Shown piece by piece: positions 8,529 to 17,025 of a stretch of DNA of 64,000 nt. How positions within the stretch are numbered: the stretch's first letter is position 1; every line of letters starts with the position of its first letter. The stretch is from positions 620,001 through 684,000 of the forward strand of contig NZ_CP037899.1 in assembly GCF_007475525.1 (NCBI RefSeq), given 5' to 3'. The position numbers and the translations under genes were made by a program. The notes beneath the pieces were generated by a model. That model worked only from the letters and a program-made list of their open reading frames with translations. It made no database searches and was not told the origin of the DNA. Source of the stretch: Methylacidiphilum kamchatkense Kam1. GTDB taxonomy: Bacteria; Verrucomicrobiota; Verrucomicrobiia; Methylacidiphilales; Methylacidiphilaceae.

Positions 8529-8924
8529 ATGAAAGAGAATATAACTCACTGTGAGGAGGCAAAACTTTTTGAAGTAGAAGTACTGGAAGCGCGAGAGCTT
8601 TTTGCAGCAGTTGCGCTTCCTCACCACTTGATGAATTTAAATATGTCTGGAGAATTTTCGACGCAACCTAACAATTTTAATCTTGCCCCAGTAAATCATA
8701 GCCAGGTTGCTACTCCCTTTAGCGATCCAGGCACAAGTCAGTTGCCGATATATCTGCATCTAACTGTTGGAGGACCACAAGCTGCTCTTCAAATTGGAGA
8801 GCTGAATTTAGCTAAGGATCTCCAACCTTTGCTTGGTACCGTTAACGGGGTTTTGAATGTGGTGACTGGACTGACGAACGATTTGCTCAGTCCGCTTTTA
8901 ATAACCGTGCTATCGATTATTTAA
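8529..8924 (+). CDS. Small LExREL-leader protein 2 (candidate modified or exported peptide precursor)
   Basis: 131 residues with AGGAGG at 8511-8516. The leader reads FEVEVLEARELFAAVALPHH, matching protein 1 at most positions, and the following LMNLNM matches LINLNL. The core differs: a Pro/Asn/Gln-rich middle, then QIGELNLAKDLQPLLGTVNG, and a hydrophobic end LLSPLLITVLSII that echoes the tail of protein 1. The only Cys is in the leader (position 8). The conserved leader and tail with a variable middle are what one expects of paralogous substrates of one processing machine. Its role is inferred from the neighbourhood only. Confidence 0.8.
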   Translation: MKENITHCEEAKLFEVEVLEARELFAAVALPHHLMNLNMSGEFSTQPNNFNLAPVNHSQVATPFSDPGTSQLPIYLHLTVGGPQAALQIGELNLAKDLQPLLGTVNGVLNVVTGLTNDLLSPLLITVLSII

Positions 8925-8980
8925 ATGTTCTGTTAGGTTGCCGTTTATAAAAACAGAAAATTGAATAAGAGGAAAAGGAT

Positions 8981-9172
8981 ATGGAAGAAGCCCATAATAT
9001 AGCATTAATCAATCTGGAGATCTTTGAGGCAAAGCTCAAAGAAAAGATCAAATTTATGTGGAAGAATCCCCAATTCTCTCCATTGGGAAATTTAAGCCAT
9101 TTTTTGAATCAATTTCCAGATCCAAGAGCTCAACTTTTATCAGCAACTGCATTGGCGACAGTTGGCTTATAA
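8981..9172 (+). CDS. 63-residue ORF, in frame with the following HPr-kinase-like gene
   Basis: Starts with a good GAGGAAAAGG site and encodes 63 mostly helical residues ending LLSATALATVGL. I do not recognise it. It lacks the LExREL leader of the two genes before it. Its TAA (9170-9172) is followed in the same frame, without any further stop, by the kinase-like ORF. It may thus be the N-terminal part of one longer protein split by a nonsense change, or a real small gene. Confidence 0.45.
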   Translation: MEEAHNIALINLEIFEAKLKEKIKFMWKNPQFSPLGNLSHFLNQFPDPRAQLLSATALATVGL

Positions 9173-9193
9173 GGGCAGCATGTTTTCAAGTCT

Positions 9194-10090
9194 TTGAGGC
9201 GATTGCCAAATGAGAAATTCGTGATGGAGACTGGTGGAAATACTAGATTGTTGGGAAAAGCAGTAGGCTATGGCATTGGATTGTCCAGTGCTTTTCTAGA
9301 GTTTCCTTCCGCCGGTCCATTACTTTGGGGAATCTTTCCATTAACCGTTTCTTTAGTAAAGGCGTTTCCTGAATTTGATCCTAAAGACCTATCTGTTTCC
9401 ATAGGGCCAGTCAAGCTTTTAAAAAACCCAGAGAGGTTTGTCATTGGGGAACATTTTTTATTTACTCTTCAATCAACTCAAATCACTTTAGAGTGTATCC
9501 ATTTTATAGAAGATAAATTCCGATATTACCTTTATCAACTAGTTTTACCCCATTTTGCTCAGCTGATAGGCCGTCTTCTTTTTCTTCATGGTGGAGCGTT
9601 TGAGGTGGATTCACAAGCCGTGGGTTTGGTTGCCGGTTCTGGAGGAGGGAAGTCCACCTTACTTTCCTCCTTTTTAGACTTGGGATATAACCTAATTGCA
9701 GATGATCGAGTTGGTTTTGTTTTGGAAGCAGAAGAACCATTAGTGGTACCTTCTCATCCCTATTTGAGGAACTATCGAAAAGAAGAAGATATTGGAAAGC
9801 CAGTAAGAAAGCTATCAGAGAAGATACTCCCTCTGCGCACCATTTTTTTTCTGAGGTGGACAGAAAAAGAAGAACCTTTTATTGAAAAAGTTGAACCAGG
9901 CAAAGCTTTCCAAAATCTTTTTTCTAACAGTGTTTATTTTCCAGATGTAAAGATTCATGCTAGGAAAATATTGCAATGGCTACCACAAATGCATACCTTT
10001 CGTGTTTTTCTGCCAAAAGGAAGAATAGAAAAATTACCCCAGGTTTGTAATATGATCTTGTCCTTAACCTTTAATGGCAAAAGACGATAA
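9194..10090 (+). CDS. HPr kinase-like P-loop protein (HprK-related)
   Basis: Up to 298 residues. The core resembles the C-terminal domain of HPr kinase: LHGGAFEV (131-138), Walker A GSGGGKST (148-155) and LIADDRVGF with the paired Asp at 170-171. HprK-related proteins are known next to PqqD-like and nucleotidyltransferase genes, and in some lasso peptide loci they phosphorylate the precursor. The start is weak: TTG at 9194 or ATG at 9224, neither with a clear ribosome site, and the frame is open back to a TAA at 9170. Its stop overlaps the ATG of the radical SAM gene by one base, so the two are coupled. Target unknown; one of the small proteins is a fair guess. Confidence 0.75.
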   Translation: MRRLPNEKFVMETGGNTRLLGKAVGYGIGLSSAFLEFPSAGPLLWGIFPLTVSLVKAFPEFDPKDLSVSIGPVKLLKNPERFVIGEHFLFTLQSTQITLECIHFIEDKFRYYLYQLVLPHFAQLIGRLLFLHGGAFEVDSQAVGLVAGSGGGKSTLLSSFLDLGYNLIADDRVGFVLEAEEPLVVPSHPYLRNYRKEEDIGKPVRKLSEKILPLRTIFFLRWTEKEEPFIEKVEPGKAFQNLFSNSVYFPDVKIHARKILQWLPQMHTFRVFLPKGRIEKLPQVCNMILSLTFNGKRR

Positions 10091-11076
10091 TGATAACTTA
10101 TTCGGTCTTAGGAATAATGCTTAGGAAAAAATGCCCACTGGCTTGTGCGCATTGTATTACCGATTCATCACCCCAAGCAGAGGGGATGCTTGAGGAGTCC
10201 TTTGTTTTTTCTGTTCTGGAAGAGGCAGTTGGACTAACTCCAGTGGTGAGTTTTACGGGTGGTGAAGCTTTTTTGAATAGCGAAATATTAATCCGATGTA
10301 TCCTTAAAGCCAAAGAATTTGGTTTTAAAGTGACCGCAGTAACAGGATGTGGATGGGTTCGAACCGAAAAACATGCTTTCTCGGTCATCGAAGCGGTTAA
10401 AAAAGCAGGCTTAGACAGGCTTTGTATCAGTTGGGATCAATATCATTTAGCTTTTAAAAACGGATGGAAATTACAAGCAGTCGCGAAAGCTGCTTGGCAG
10501 TGGCAGATTCCATTAGTCATTCGAAGCGTCATTACCCCTCTTTCCTACAATGAAAAGGATCCATTTCTACCGGACTTAGGGGAAGTCCAATATCACCTAG
10601 AAAAGGTTCCTCTTATAAAGCTGGGAAGGGCCAATGCCCTTCCAGAAGAAGACTTTTTCTGGGAATATTCGCCTCCGACAGGCGTATGCGTGGTGATCTT
10701 ATCACCTGTGGTTGAATATGATGGTAGGGTGTTTGCTTGTTGTGGTCCTTCCCATTATGCTAGCCATTATTCGCCTTTGGTACTGGGAGATGCTAGAAAA
10801 ACATCTTTAAGAGAAATTTTGTCGAAAGCAAAAGAGGATCCAATCTTAGAAATCATTGCTCTGCTTGGGCCTTACGGACTATTCAGGATTCTAAAAGATA
10901 GGTTTCCTTTGATCAATGTTCCTGAAAGAGCACGTTATTCAAGCATTTGCGATCTGTGTATGGATATTTTAAATGAGCCACAATTAGTGGAAAAGCTGCG
11001 GGAATATTTTGTGGGAAAGGATGGCAAAAGCTTTTTAGTGGCTTCAAGAATGATGGAAAAAATTCAACCAAGCTAA
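10090..11076 (+). CDS. Radical SAM/SPASM-type peptide-modifying enzyme
   Basis: 328 residues. The N-terminal CPLACAHC gives the CxxxCxxC motif (C15, C19, C22) that binds the SAM-cleaving [4Fe-4S] cluster, followed by FTGGEAF for SAM binding. The C-terminal part has YDGRVFACCG, PLVLGD and SSICDLCMDIL, a SPASM/twitch-like arrangement for an auxiliary cluster, as in PqqE-class maturases. It starts inside the stop of the kinase gene and precedes a PqqD-like gene, the usual partner that delivers the peptide leader. It most likely modifies one of the small LExREL proteins; the chemistry cannot be told from sequence. Confidence 0.85.
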   Translation: MITYSVLGIMLRKKCPLACAHCITDSSPQAEGMLEESFVFSVLEEAVGLTPVVSFTGGEAFLNSEILIRCILKAKEFGFKVTAVTGCGWVRTEKHAFSVIEAVKKAGLDRLCISWDQYHLAFKNGWKLQAVAKAAWQWQIPLVIRSVITPLSYNEKDPFLPDLGEVQYHLEKVPLIKLGRANALPEEDFFWEYSPPTGVCVVILSPVVEYDGRVFACCGPSHYASHYSPLVLGDARKTSLREILSKAKEDPILEIIALLGPYGLFRILKDRFPLINVPERARYSSICDLCMDILNEPQLVEKLREYFVGKDGKSFLVASRMMEKIQPS

Positions 11077-11085
11077 CAAAAAAGA

Positions 11086-11433
11086 ATGCCCCTCTTGCGG
11101 GTCTTAAAAACGAGGTTGCTTATGGATGTTGCTAGCTCATGTAAAAAAGTGAAGATCCCAGAGTGGATTAGTTATGAACAAATAGAAAATGAATTGATTC
11201 TTCTCAATACAGTAGATTGGAATTATTATAGGCTAGATGTCTATGGCACAGTTGTATGGAAAAAACTGATCGACTATGGTGGAGATGTCAATGCCTTAAA
11301 AAAATGGGTGCTTGAGCATTTCGAAGGGAATCCTTTTCAAATTCAAAACGACATAGATTGTTTAATCAAAGCGCTTATAGAAAAGAACCTTTTGGTCATA
11401 GACCAAGGCCAACAAAAGGATCCTTTGGCTTAA
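11086..11433 (+). CDS. PqqD-like peptide chaperone
   Basis: 115 residues with the PqqD fold pattern: a beta-rich N-terminal half around ELILLNTVDWNYYRLD, then VWKKLIDYGGDVNALKKWV and a C-terminal helix ending LIEKNLLVI. PqqD domains bind precursor leaders and hand them to radical SAM enzymes. It follows the radical SAM gene by nine bases. The start may be ATG 11086 or ATG 11122; the latter has GAGG nearby. Together with the genes before it, this is a standard module for ribosomal peptide modification. Confidence 0.75.
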   Translation: MPLLRVLKTRLLMDVASSCKKVKIPEWISYEQIENELILLNTVDWNYYRLDVYGTVVWKKLIDYGGDVNALKKWVLEHFEGNPFQIQNDIDCLIKALIEKNLLVIDQGQQKDPLA

Positions 11434-11472
11434 TCATTTCTTAGCATAGAGATTATTTTACTGCGTGAAATA

Positions 11473-13602
11473 ATGGAAAGTGAAAAAAATATATTGCTTT
11501 CTTTTTTTTCACTCCCTCCAGATACCTTTTTTGAAAGACTTCTATTGTTCTCTGGCTCTTTTTCAAAACCAGAAGACCTGTTTGTAATTGTTAGTCAATA
11601 TTCTATTTTAAATATCGGCATAAAGGGGATGCGAATCGGTCGGTTTATTGGAGGTCGTTGGGAAATAGTCTGGTCTTCTTCTCAAGAGCCAAATCAATGG
11701 GAAACTGATTACGAAATGAGAGTTTTTTTTATCCAGTGGTTCAACAAAACCTTTTTAGAAAAGCATTCCTGTTATTTAGCAAAGACTCCATCGGCCATAG
11801 ACTCCAATCATCCACAGCATGAAACACTTCAAGGTTACAATACGACTGGTCTACATCATCTTTTTTTCCCACTGTTTTTTGGAGATACTTCTTGGGGAGT
11901 CGTCCATTACTGGTTAGAAGAGACAGAAACACTTGACCAAAAATATAGATGGCTTTCTTCGCTTAGTAGCACCCTTGGAAATTGCTTAAAGGCGCTTGCT
12001 TTTGCTGGAAAACTTCTTTTTCAAAATTCCCAGGCTTCTTTTTCCAATACTTCCGATGGACTCTATCTGAAGTGTCTAGAAGACTTGGCAGTGGAAAACG
12101 ATACAGAAAGAATAGAGTTTTTAGTTGTTAATTATGTGCGGGAAATTGCTGGTTGCGATCGAACCTGTCTCTTTACTGTTCCTTTAACAAACAAAGGTTT
12201 TTCTTTTTTAACCACTCAGGATTTTGCAAAGGCCAATGTGTTTGAACTCAAAGCGGTCAGTTCTCTTTCGAAAATCCATAAGCAGTCAGATCAAGCACTT
12301 CTATTAAAAGAGGCTGGAATAGCCCTTTTCAGAGCTGCCAATCCTCATCATTTCCAAGACCTACCGCCGAAACCGAAAAAATCGGTTTTTGCTATGTTTT
12401 TTGATGAAGAACAAGCAATAGAAGATCAGAAGATTAATACGGTCGAAAAAAAAGAAAGTAGCCCGCTACGGATCGGTTTTGCTATGCGGGAATCTGCAAC
12501 AAAGGAGAGGCCTTTGGCTATAATGCGTTATTTTCAGAATATTCCTATGAATTGGCTAGCTGCTTTTCCTTTGATGGATCAGCAACAAAGAGTTTATGGG
12601 TTTATTTCCTGGGAAGGGAAGGAAAAGATCATTCCAAGTCTAGATCTATTTAATCTCTTACAAAAGATTGCGATTGTTGGAGGCAAAAGCGTTGCCAGAG
12701 CCTATTTCAACCAGAAAAAATTTTGGATTTTCTCCAAAACGACAAGGACTCATCCTCTTTTAAATCCTTTGGTCTTTTATTCATCTTTGCTTGTATTGAT
12801 CCTCATTGTAGCTTTTTTCCCTCTACCAATGAAAATAAAGGGGAATGCGGTGTTAATTCCTTCTTTTGAAATGTCAGTTCCTGCCCTGGTCTCAGCAAAA
12901 ATCGAATCGATCCACGTTCAAATTGGAGACTATGTGAAGAAAGGGACACTGCTTATTCAGCTGGATCCGACAAATATTCTTCTTAAGATAAAAGAAGTAG
13001 AACAGGATTATAAAAAAAATATGGCTGAAGCTGACCTTGCTCAAAATTTGAAACAGGAAACAGCAATGCAGCTATCCAGACTGAATGCCTTAAAATCCCA
13101 AGCGGTCCTAAAGAGTTTGTATAATGACTTTCATAATAGTTCTATTCGAGCTCCAATCGACGGAGTTGTCATGGGGCCCAGTAATTTAATGTCTCGGAGA
13201 GGGGATATCCCGCAAGTCGGAGAAGTTCTAGTCCAACTTGCTGATCCGAGGTATTGGAAAGTTAAGATTGCTTTAAGAGAACAAGATTTTATATATCTAG
13301 GCCGGGTGATTGAAAGACAAAAAGAGCCGCTTGTGGTGTCTTTTCGACTTGCTGCTGATCCATCTAAAAGTTATAGACTTCTTTTAAGATCTCTTTCCCA
13401 GTTTATTAGTGGAGTAGAGACCGAAGGAAAAAAATATGAATTTTCTTTGATCATTCCATGGGAAGAGAAAAACATCGATCCGCTACTTTTGAAGAAAGGA
13501 TTACGTGGTCAGGCGAAGGTTTATGTGGGGCTTAGGCCATTGGCCTATATAGCTTTTCGTGATGTCATTGGGTTTCTCAGGCTTCATGTGTTTTTTTGGT
13601 AG
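11473..13602 (+). CDS. GAF-like domain/HlyD family adaptor protein
   Basis: 709 residues. The N-terminal 400 are soluble and GAF-like in pattern, followed by one membrane helix near residues 430-450 (SSLLVLILIVAFFPLP) and a HlyD-type periplasmic part: a biotinyl-lipoyl half-motif IHVQIGDYVKKGTLLIQLD, a coiled-coil stretch, then RAPIDGVVMGP and a C-terminal GLRGQAKVYVG. Proteins of this architecture are usually encoded beside M50-HlyD proteins in planctomycetes and related phyla, probably forming a secretion or processing complex. Here it sits between the PqqD gene and a second HlyD gene. Confidence 0.75.
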   Translation: MESEKNILLSFFSLPPDTFFERLLLFSGSFSKPEDLFVIVSQYSILNIGIKGMRIGRFIGGRWEIVWSSSQEPNQWETDYEMRVFFIQWFNKTFLEKHSCYLAKTPSAIDSNHPQHETLQGYNTTGLHHLFFPLFFGDTSWGVVHYWLEETETLDQKYRWLSSLSSTLGNCLKALAFAGKLLFQNSQASFSNTSDGLYLKCLEDLAVENDTERIEFLVVNYVREIAGCDRTCLFTVPLTNKGFSFLTTQDFAKANVFELKAVSSLSKIHKQSDQALLLKEAGIALFRAANPHHFQDLPPKPKKSVFAMFFDEEQAIEDQKINTVEKKESSPLRIGFAMRESATKERPLAIMRYFQNIPMNWLAAFPLMDQQQRVYGFISWEGKEKIIPSLDLFNLLQKIAIVGGKSVARAYFNQKKFWIFSKTTRTHPLLNPLVFYSSLLVLILIVAFFPLPMKIKGNAVLIPSFEMSVPALVSAKIESIHVQIGDYVKKGTLLIQLDPTNILLKIKEVEQDYKKNMAEADLAQNLKQETAMQLSRLNALKSQAVLKSLYNDFHNSSIRAPIDGVVMGPSNLMSRRGDIPQVGEVLVQLADPRYWKVKIALREQDFIYLGRVIERQKEPLVVSFRLAADPSKSYRLLLRSLSQFISGVETEGKKYEFSLIIPWEEKNIDPLLLKKGLRGQAKVYVGLRPLAYIAFRDVIGFLRLHVFFW

Positions 13603-13694
13603 AATCTCAGATTGTATCTGGGGAGAAAAAATAGATCGATATAAAATTGTTTCTTTATAGAAAAGAAAGATTTAATGAAAAACATAATGAGAAA

Positions 13695-14600
13695 ATGGAG
13701 TGTATTTTCTCTGTCTTTTGGGTTCGTTTTTTGCTTTGGTGGAAAATGGCCTTAAAAGGAGAAGAATTGTTTATTAAAGACAATCTTGATGCTACTCAAT
13801 CTGAATCCTCCCTAGAGCCTCTACTGGAAGAAAAAGGTTCCTACCGAGCCGTACTACTTCCCATTGCAGATCTAAGACTGAGTGCTAAGGCTTCTGGGAT
13901 CCTCGAAAAGTTTTTTTTTGAAGAAGGAGCATGTGTCAAAAAAGGAGACATCATAGCCCAGTTAAACAGTGAGGATGAAAAAGCAGAGATTGCAAGAGCT
14001 GAGGCAGAAATAGGAGTGCATGAAGCTGAAGTTGAAAAGGCAGAAGTGGAATTTAAAAGAATTGAAGGGTTGTACAAAGAAGAAATCGTTAGTCCTAAAC
14101 AATATGAGGAGGCTAAATATCAATATCAAATGGCTCAAAATAAATTAAAAGAAGCCAAGGCTTTATTAATAACTGCTCAGAATCGGCTAGAATCCAAAAT
14201 GGTCCGCTCTCCTATAGAGGGTGTATTTTTTAAAAAATTAAGGAATGAGGGAGAGTCTGTGGAAAGATTGGAACCGGTGGCTCGAGTGATTGATGTTTCG
14301 GAACTTCAAATGGTAATTTATTGCGATTCAAAACACTTTGGAAAATTGCATCCCAAAGACAAACTTTCCGTTGAATTGGTTGATGGACCTTGTGCTGGAA
14401 AAAGAGTGGAAGCGACCGTTGTGTATGTGGATCCCTTCCTTGATCCTGCTAGTGGGACTTTTAGAGTAAAACTGGTGATGCATGCCTCAAAAGAAGTGGT
14501 TGCGGGGATTACTGCTGAGGTCGTAATACCGGAAGATAAAAAGGAATTCCCTTCCCATTCTCCAATCATAGGCTTGAATGTAGGAGAAAAGATCAAATGA
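13695..14600 (+). CDS. HlyD/RND periplasmic adaptor protein, N-terminus probably frameshifted
   Basis: About 301 residues of a typical membrane fusion protein: VLLPIADLRLSAKASGIL, GACVKKGDIIAQLNSED, a long coiled coil rich in Glu/Ala/Lys (about 95-155), then VRSPIEGVFFKK. The frame has several weak starts (TTG 13647, ATG 13695). A much better signal peptide, starting MKNIMRKWSVFSLSFG, begins at ATG 13675 in another frame and ends at a stop at 13753. One extra A in the run 13743-13746 would join it to this protein. So either the gene has lost its export signal or the sequence misses a base here. Confidence 0.7.
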   Translation: MECIFSVFWVRFLLWWKMALKGEELFIKDNLDATQSESSLEPLLEEKGSYRAVLLPIADLRLSAKASGILEKFFFEEGACVKKGDIIAQLNSEDEKAEIARAEAEIGVHEAEVEKAEVEFKRIEGLYKEEIVSPKQYEEAKYQYQMAQNKLKEAKALLITAQNRLESKMVRSPIEGVFFKKLRNEGESVERLEPVARVIDVSELQMVIYCDSKHFGKLHPKDKLSVELVDGPCAGKRVEATVVYVDPFLDPASGTFRVKLVMHASKEVVAGITAEVVIPEDKKEFPSHSPIIGLNVGEKIK

Positions 14601-14663
14601 AAAATCTAGAGCGTGCTTAGGGGAATTTTTTTTGAGTTAGCATTTATTTTTTTCAACAATTAC

Positions 14664-14810
14664 ATGTTAATAGAAAAAGAATCGACGATGAAATTTGTCT
14701 TTCGAATGGTTTTGGATGTTAACTTCACGGTAAAACAAGTATTACTGATAGGAAAAAAAGGATTTACGAAGGCCAGAGATAATAATATTGCCTCTCTCTT
14801 GCTAGGCTGA
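14664..14810 (+). CDS. 48-residue ORF of unknown function
   Basis: A short basic frame between the HlyD and M50 genes, starting MLIEKESTMKFVF. No motif is recognised, no ribosome binding site is clear, and it lacks the LExREL leader. It could be a chance frame or a gene remnant. Confidence 0.2.
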   Translation: MLIEKESTMKFVFRMVLDVNFTVKQVLLIGKKGFTKARDNNIASLLLG

Positions 14811-14828
14811 CAATTGTTTGCGGTCAGC
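14806..14828 (+). terminator. Possible hairpin before the M50 gene
   Basis: GCTGAC and GTCAGC pair around an 11-base loop. There is no U-tract, so the terminator role is doubtful. Confidence 0.25.
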
Positions 14829-14855
14829 TTCTAAGAGATTAATTGATTTTTAATT

Positions 14856-16331
14856 ATGACTTTGGGAGGATTCAGCCAACAGTCAACGACAAAAGAAAAA
14901 ATTGTTCCTTATAGATTAAGAACTGATCTAATTTTTCAGAAACAAATTTTCGGTAACAAAACCTATTATATTGTCAAAGACCCCTTGGGACTTTCCTATT
15001 ATAGGTTTCCTCCTCAAGAAGCTTTTCTTGCCACCCTTTTCGATGGGAAAAGAACAACCGAAGAGATAGCTGAAATTTTTAATGCCCACTGGCCGCATCG
15101 GAAGATTAATCCGGCAGAAGTGCTGCGATTTGCTTCAATTCTTAGTCGAAGAAATCTGACTATTCTTCCAGCAAACCAATGGATGGATCAACTCCCCAGA
15201 AAAGCTTCTTCTTTTTTTCATCAGTTAAGCAAATTTTTTGTAAAGATTTTTTTCATCAAATTTCCCCTTGTTCGTCCCTCTTCTTGGCTTGACAGGATTG
15301 TTCATCGTCTCTGGTGGTTGTGGTCTTTTCAAGGGGTAGTGCTAACCGTTTGTTTTTGGCTCTTCACTCTTCTTTTTCTTTTTTTCCATCGCACTTCTTT
15401 TATAACCAATCAGATCCAGTTTTTTTCTCCACAAAACATATTCTTACTTTATTTAGCCATCATCATTGACAAGAGCCTTCATGAGTTTGGGCATGCGACT
15501 ACATGCCGGCGTTTTGGGGGAGAGATTCATGAAATGGGTGTAGGCTTATTCTTTTTTATCCCTGTAGGATATGTGGATGCTTCAGATAGCTGGGTGATTC
15601 CGGATAAGAAAGCAAGGATTTTTGTTGGCTTGGCTGGAGTTTATACAGAATTAATTGTTGCCTCCATAGCCGCTTATTTTTGGGTTTTTCTTCCCTTAGG
15701 TCTGGCAAAAAATCTTGCCTTTAACCTTATGGTTACGGCTAGTGTGACGACCCTCTTTTTTAATTTCAATCCTTTGATGAAGTTTGATGGCTATTATGCA
15801 TTAGTTGATTTGCTTGAAATACCAAATCTTCGGGAGAAATCTTTTGCGTATTGCACAGCAAAACTCCAGGAATGGCTTTTAGGATATCAAGATCCATCTA
15901 ATCAAGGGAAAAAAAACGAGTCCATAAATGCATGGATCTTTTTTATTTATTCCATTTTGTCTACAGTCTACATGGCTTATCTTTGTCATTCGATTGGCCA
16001 AGTTGTTAGAAATTTTCTTAAGCCGATAGGGTTGGAAAGAGTAGGCGAATTTTTAGGATTTTCTTTAGAGGTTGCTTTTGTAATGGCTATTTTATTAAGG
16101 ATTTTCTTTCAACCCCTCTTGATGATCTCTAAAACCGAAGGCATAAAAAAGAGCCTCTGCAAGCTTCAATGGGTAGCCATAGGAGGGGTTGCCTTGGGCA
16201 TACTCTGTATGCTTCCTGTAAGAGAAAAGGTCCGGACGGTGGGAGTGGTTCGATCAGATTTTGGACAAAATGTAACGAGTCCAGATGGGGGATTGTTCAG
16301 GAGATATGGGTCTATAGTGGTGAACAGGTAA
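14856..16331 (+). CDS. Membrane zinc protease (M50/site-2 type) with PqqD-like N-terminal domain, frameshifted
   Basis: The visible 491 residues begin with a PqqD-like winged-helix region (about 18-105), then membrane helices with the zinc motif HEFGH at 209-213 and the second metal motif NPLMKFDGYY around 305-314. The family cleaves substrates in or near the membrane; those linked to HlyD proteins probably process or secrete peptides. The frame leaves the expected path at a G-run (16287-16291), after VTSPDGG, and stops at 16331, while the expected HlyD continuation follows one frame away. Restoring one base there and one near 16729-16740 would give a single protein of about 723 residues ending at 17025. 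Confidence 0.75.
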   Translation: MTLGGFSQQSTTKEKIVPYRLRTDLIFQKQIFGNKTYYIVKDPLGLSYYRFPPQEAFLATLFDGKRTTEEIAEIFNAHWPHRKINPAEVLRFASILSRRNLTILPANQWMDQLPRKASSFFHQLSKFFVKIFFIKFPLVRPSSWLDRIVHRLWWLWSFQGVVLTVCFWLFTLLFLFFHRTSFITNQIQFFSPQNIFLLYLAIIIDKSLHEFGHATTCRRFGGEIHEMGVGLFFFIPVGYVDASDSWVIPDKKARIFVGLAGVYTELIVASIAAYFWVFLPLGLAKNLAFNLMVTASVTTLFFNFNPLMKFDGYYALVDLLEIPNLREKSFAYCTAKLQEWLLGYQDPSNQGKKNESINAWIFFIYSILSTVYMAYLCHSIGQVVRNFLKPIGLERVGEFLGFSLEVAFVMAILLRIFFQPLLMISKTEGIKKSLCKLQWVAIGGVALGILCMLPVREKVRTVGVVRSDFGQNVTSPDGGLFRRYGSIVVNR

Positions 16332-17025
16332 AACCAGGTCAGCCGCTATTGAAACTAAGAAATGACAAAGTTGAGACTGAGACACAGCTTGCAAGACTTG
16401 ATTTAGCCTTAAAAATGGTTGGGTTCTCAAACAAAAGAACATTTCAACAAAAGGATGAGGAGGCCTCTAAGTCAAAAGAAATTCAAGTAATGAAGAGCCG
16501 TTACGATTATTTTTTGAAAAAAAAAGAACAGCTTTTTCTCCGCTCATCTATTGATGGCATCATTGTTAGCCCAAATGTGGAATCTTTGAAAGGAAGATAT
16601 TTTAAAGCCGGAGAAACCATTCTCAAAATTAGGGACATGCATCATTTTTCGCTTGTAGCGCCACTGAATCAATCCCAATCAAGGATTGTGTATTCTGGAG
16701 CTGAAGTCAAAGGGATCTGGATAAGCACAAAAAAATATTTCATAGTCATGTTGCCCATGTGAGCCAAAAAATGGCAGATGTCTCTGAATTTGATCCTGGT
16801 CATCTTGTTCCTTATGGAGGGAAAGTTCCACTAATTCCTTCGAATATAAAAAAAGAATACGAAAAAAATCCTTTTTATTTTGCCTATATTCCAGTGGAAA
16901 GCCCTTCTCAGTTTATGGTGGAGGGATTGAGAGCCAAAATTGTGATTAAAGGTAGAAAAACGATACTTGGCAAAAAAATCTATCGGTTTTTGACTGCCCT
17001 TCTTTTTTATAAACATGAAGAATAG
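16292..17025 (+). pseudogene. C-terminal HlyD-like part of the M50 protein, in two shifted frames
   Basis: From 16292 one frame reads IVQEIWVYSGEQVKPGQPLL, a clear lipoyl-domain continuation of the protease, and runs through a coiled coil and RSSIDGIIVSPNVESLKG to a stop at 16762. The next frame takes over near 16741 with HSHVAHVSQKMADVSEFD and ends at 17025. Both breaks correspond to one missing base, at 16287-16291 (G5) and about 16729-16740 (A7 followed by T3). Either the gene is decaying or the assembly under-counts homopolymers. Confidence 0.65.

Noticed and set aside
14664-14810. A third small peptide precursor in the LExREL locus.
   Set aside because: It has no LExREL leader and no good ribosome site; kept only as a low-confidence ORF.
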